DNA from: Pseudomonadota bacterium
GTDB lineage: Bacteria; Pseudomonadota; Alphaproteobacteria; Rhizobiales; Beijerinckiaceae
Direction of reading: 5' to 3'
Assembly (NCBI GenBank): GCA_021804825.1
Contig: JAJZGX010000010.1
Coordinates: forward strand, 1-40,774
DNA length: 40,774 nt
Positions 40,365 through 40,774 of the stretch are shown in pieces. The stretch's first letter is position 1; each line of letters begins with the position of its first letter. Position numbers and translations under genes: made by a program. The notes beneath the pieces were generated by a model. It was given only the letters and a program-made list of their open reading frames with translations, was not told the DNA's origin and searched no databases.

Positions 40365-40774
40365 TCAGTCAAGCGCCTCGGCCAGTGCTTCTTCAAGTTG
40401 TTGGGGCGTCACAGTGATGCAGCGTGGCCCGGCGGTGTAGATCAGATGGGCGCGCACGGGCTTGCCAGGATAAATCCGGGCCACCACGGCGCAATAGAGC
40501 GCCAGTTGGCGCAGATGCGCGGCGGGTGCCTCTGCCGATTCCGGCACTTTGCCGGTCTTGTAATCTGCAATTTCAATAGCCTGATTGGCTACGGCCAGCA
40601 GATCGATCTGGCCAACAATTTCGCGCGTGCGGCCCTGCCGGTCGATCAGGCGGCCGGCAATCGCCACTTCGGCGCGGGCCGTGCCGCTGAACAGCTCTTG
40701 CATTTCGTCCAAGGCCAGCACGCGCTCGGCCTCGCTGATCCATGCGTCGCGCGGCCATTCCGGCCTGCCGTTGG
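40365..40774 (-). CDS. addA: Double-strand-break repair helicase-nuclease AddA, C-terminal part
   Basis: The last 135 or so codons of a gene that enters from the right edge; the frame stays open to the window end (NGRPEWPRDAWISEAERVLAL). The sequence matches the RecB/AddA C-terminal nuclease: AEVAIAGRLI, GQIDLLAV with the metal-binding Asp, IADYKTGKVP with Asp and Lys of the PD-(D/E)XK centre, then LRQLALYCAVV with the Gln-x3-Tyr motif. AddAB resects broken ends for homologous recombination. Being immediately upstream of trxA agrees with the order addB-addA-trxA in relatives. Partial, so helicase motifs cannot be checked. Confidence 0.92.
   Translation of the reverse strand, partial: NGRPEWPRDAWISEAERVLALDEMQELFSGTARAEVAIAGRLIDRQGRTREIVGQIDLLAVANQAIEIADYKTGKVPESAEAPAAHLRQLALYCAVVARIYPGKPVRAHLIYTAGPRCITVTPQQLEEALAEALD

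Overview
The window looks like a chromosomal segment of an alphaproteobacterium, most likely of the order Hyphomicrobiales (Rhizobiales). Evidence: a complete CtrA cell-cycle regulator beside a FliJ-type protein, an Omp25/31-type porin, the DUF2948-hisD-UPF0262 run, an ihfA-MerR pair, an L21 protein with the C-terminal helix-hairpin-helix tail known from this order, and high GC with short intergenic gaps. The genus cannot be assigned. No tRNA, rRNA, CRISPR array, transposase or phage gene is visible.

Layout. (1) 1-5.7 kb, minus strand: a tightly coupled catabolic/uptake operon read from a double-cupin protein through a small HTH-like protein, an NMT1/SsuA-type ABC importer (ATPase, binding protein, permease), a Rieske oxygenase, a short-chain dehydrogenase and the start of an alpha/beta hydrolase. 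A divergent IclR regulator with a candidate operator controls it. (2) 6.5-9.2 kb: ctrA, fliJ-like gene and an outer-membrane protein gene whose upstream region holds an exact TTAA-N7-TTAA CtrA-type site. (3) 9.3-13.6 kb: serC (with a structured leader) and serA, then convergent ispG. (4) 13.8-16.9 kb: four poorly characterised genes, two of which are hydrolase-fold proteins that have lost their nucleophile. (5) 17-20.2 kb: DUF2948-hisD-UPF0262 convergent with MerR-ihfA. (6) 20.5-26.7 kb: purM-purN convergent with a molybdopterin oxidoreductase and penicillin-binding protein 1A. (7) 26.9-27.4 kb: three copies of a ~105-bp palindromic repeat; a diverged fourth copy lies between serC and serA. 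(8) 27.4-32.4 kb: HpcH/HpaI aldolase, rpmA, fused rplU, and an acetate module (SatP-type transporter plus acetyl-CoA synthetase). (9) 32.6-38.4 kb: one 1937-residue DUF4011/SF1-helicase/Vsr-like/DUF3320 protein, the architecture of the single-gene Hhe-type predicted defence protein. Its helicase motifs look intact, but the transglutaminase-like and nuclease modules look catalytically degenerate. (10) 38.4-40.8 kb: amidase, thioredoxin and the C-terminal nuclease end of AddA.

The most unusual content is the giant helicase with two apparently dead accessory enzyme domains, the neighbouring pair of nucleophile-less hydrolases at 14.3-16.4 kb, the tandem palindromic repeat array with a shared asymmetric tail, and the IclR-controlled Rieske/ABC operon of unknown substrate. 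Family assignments are made from recognised motifs and remembered family consensus, not from database searches.
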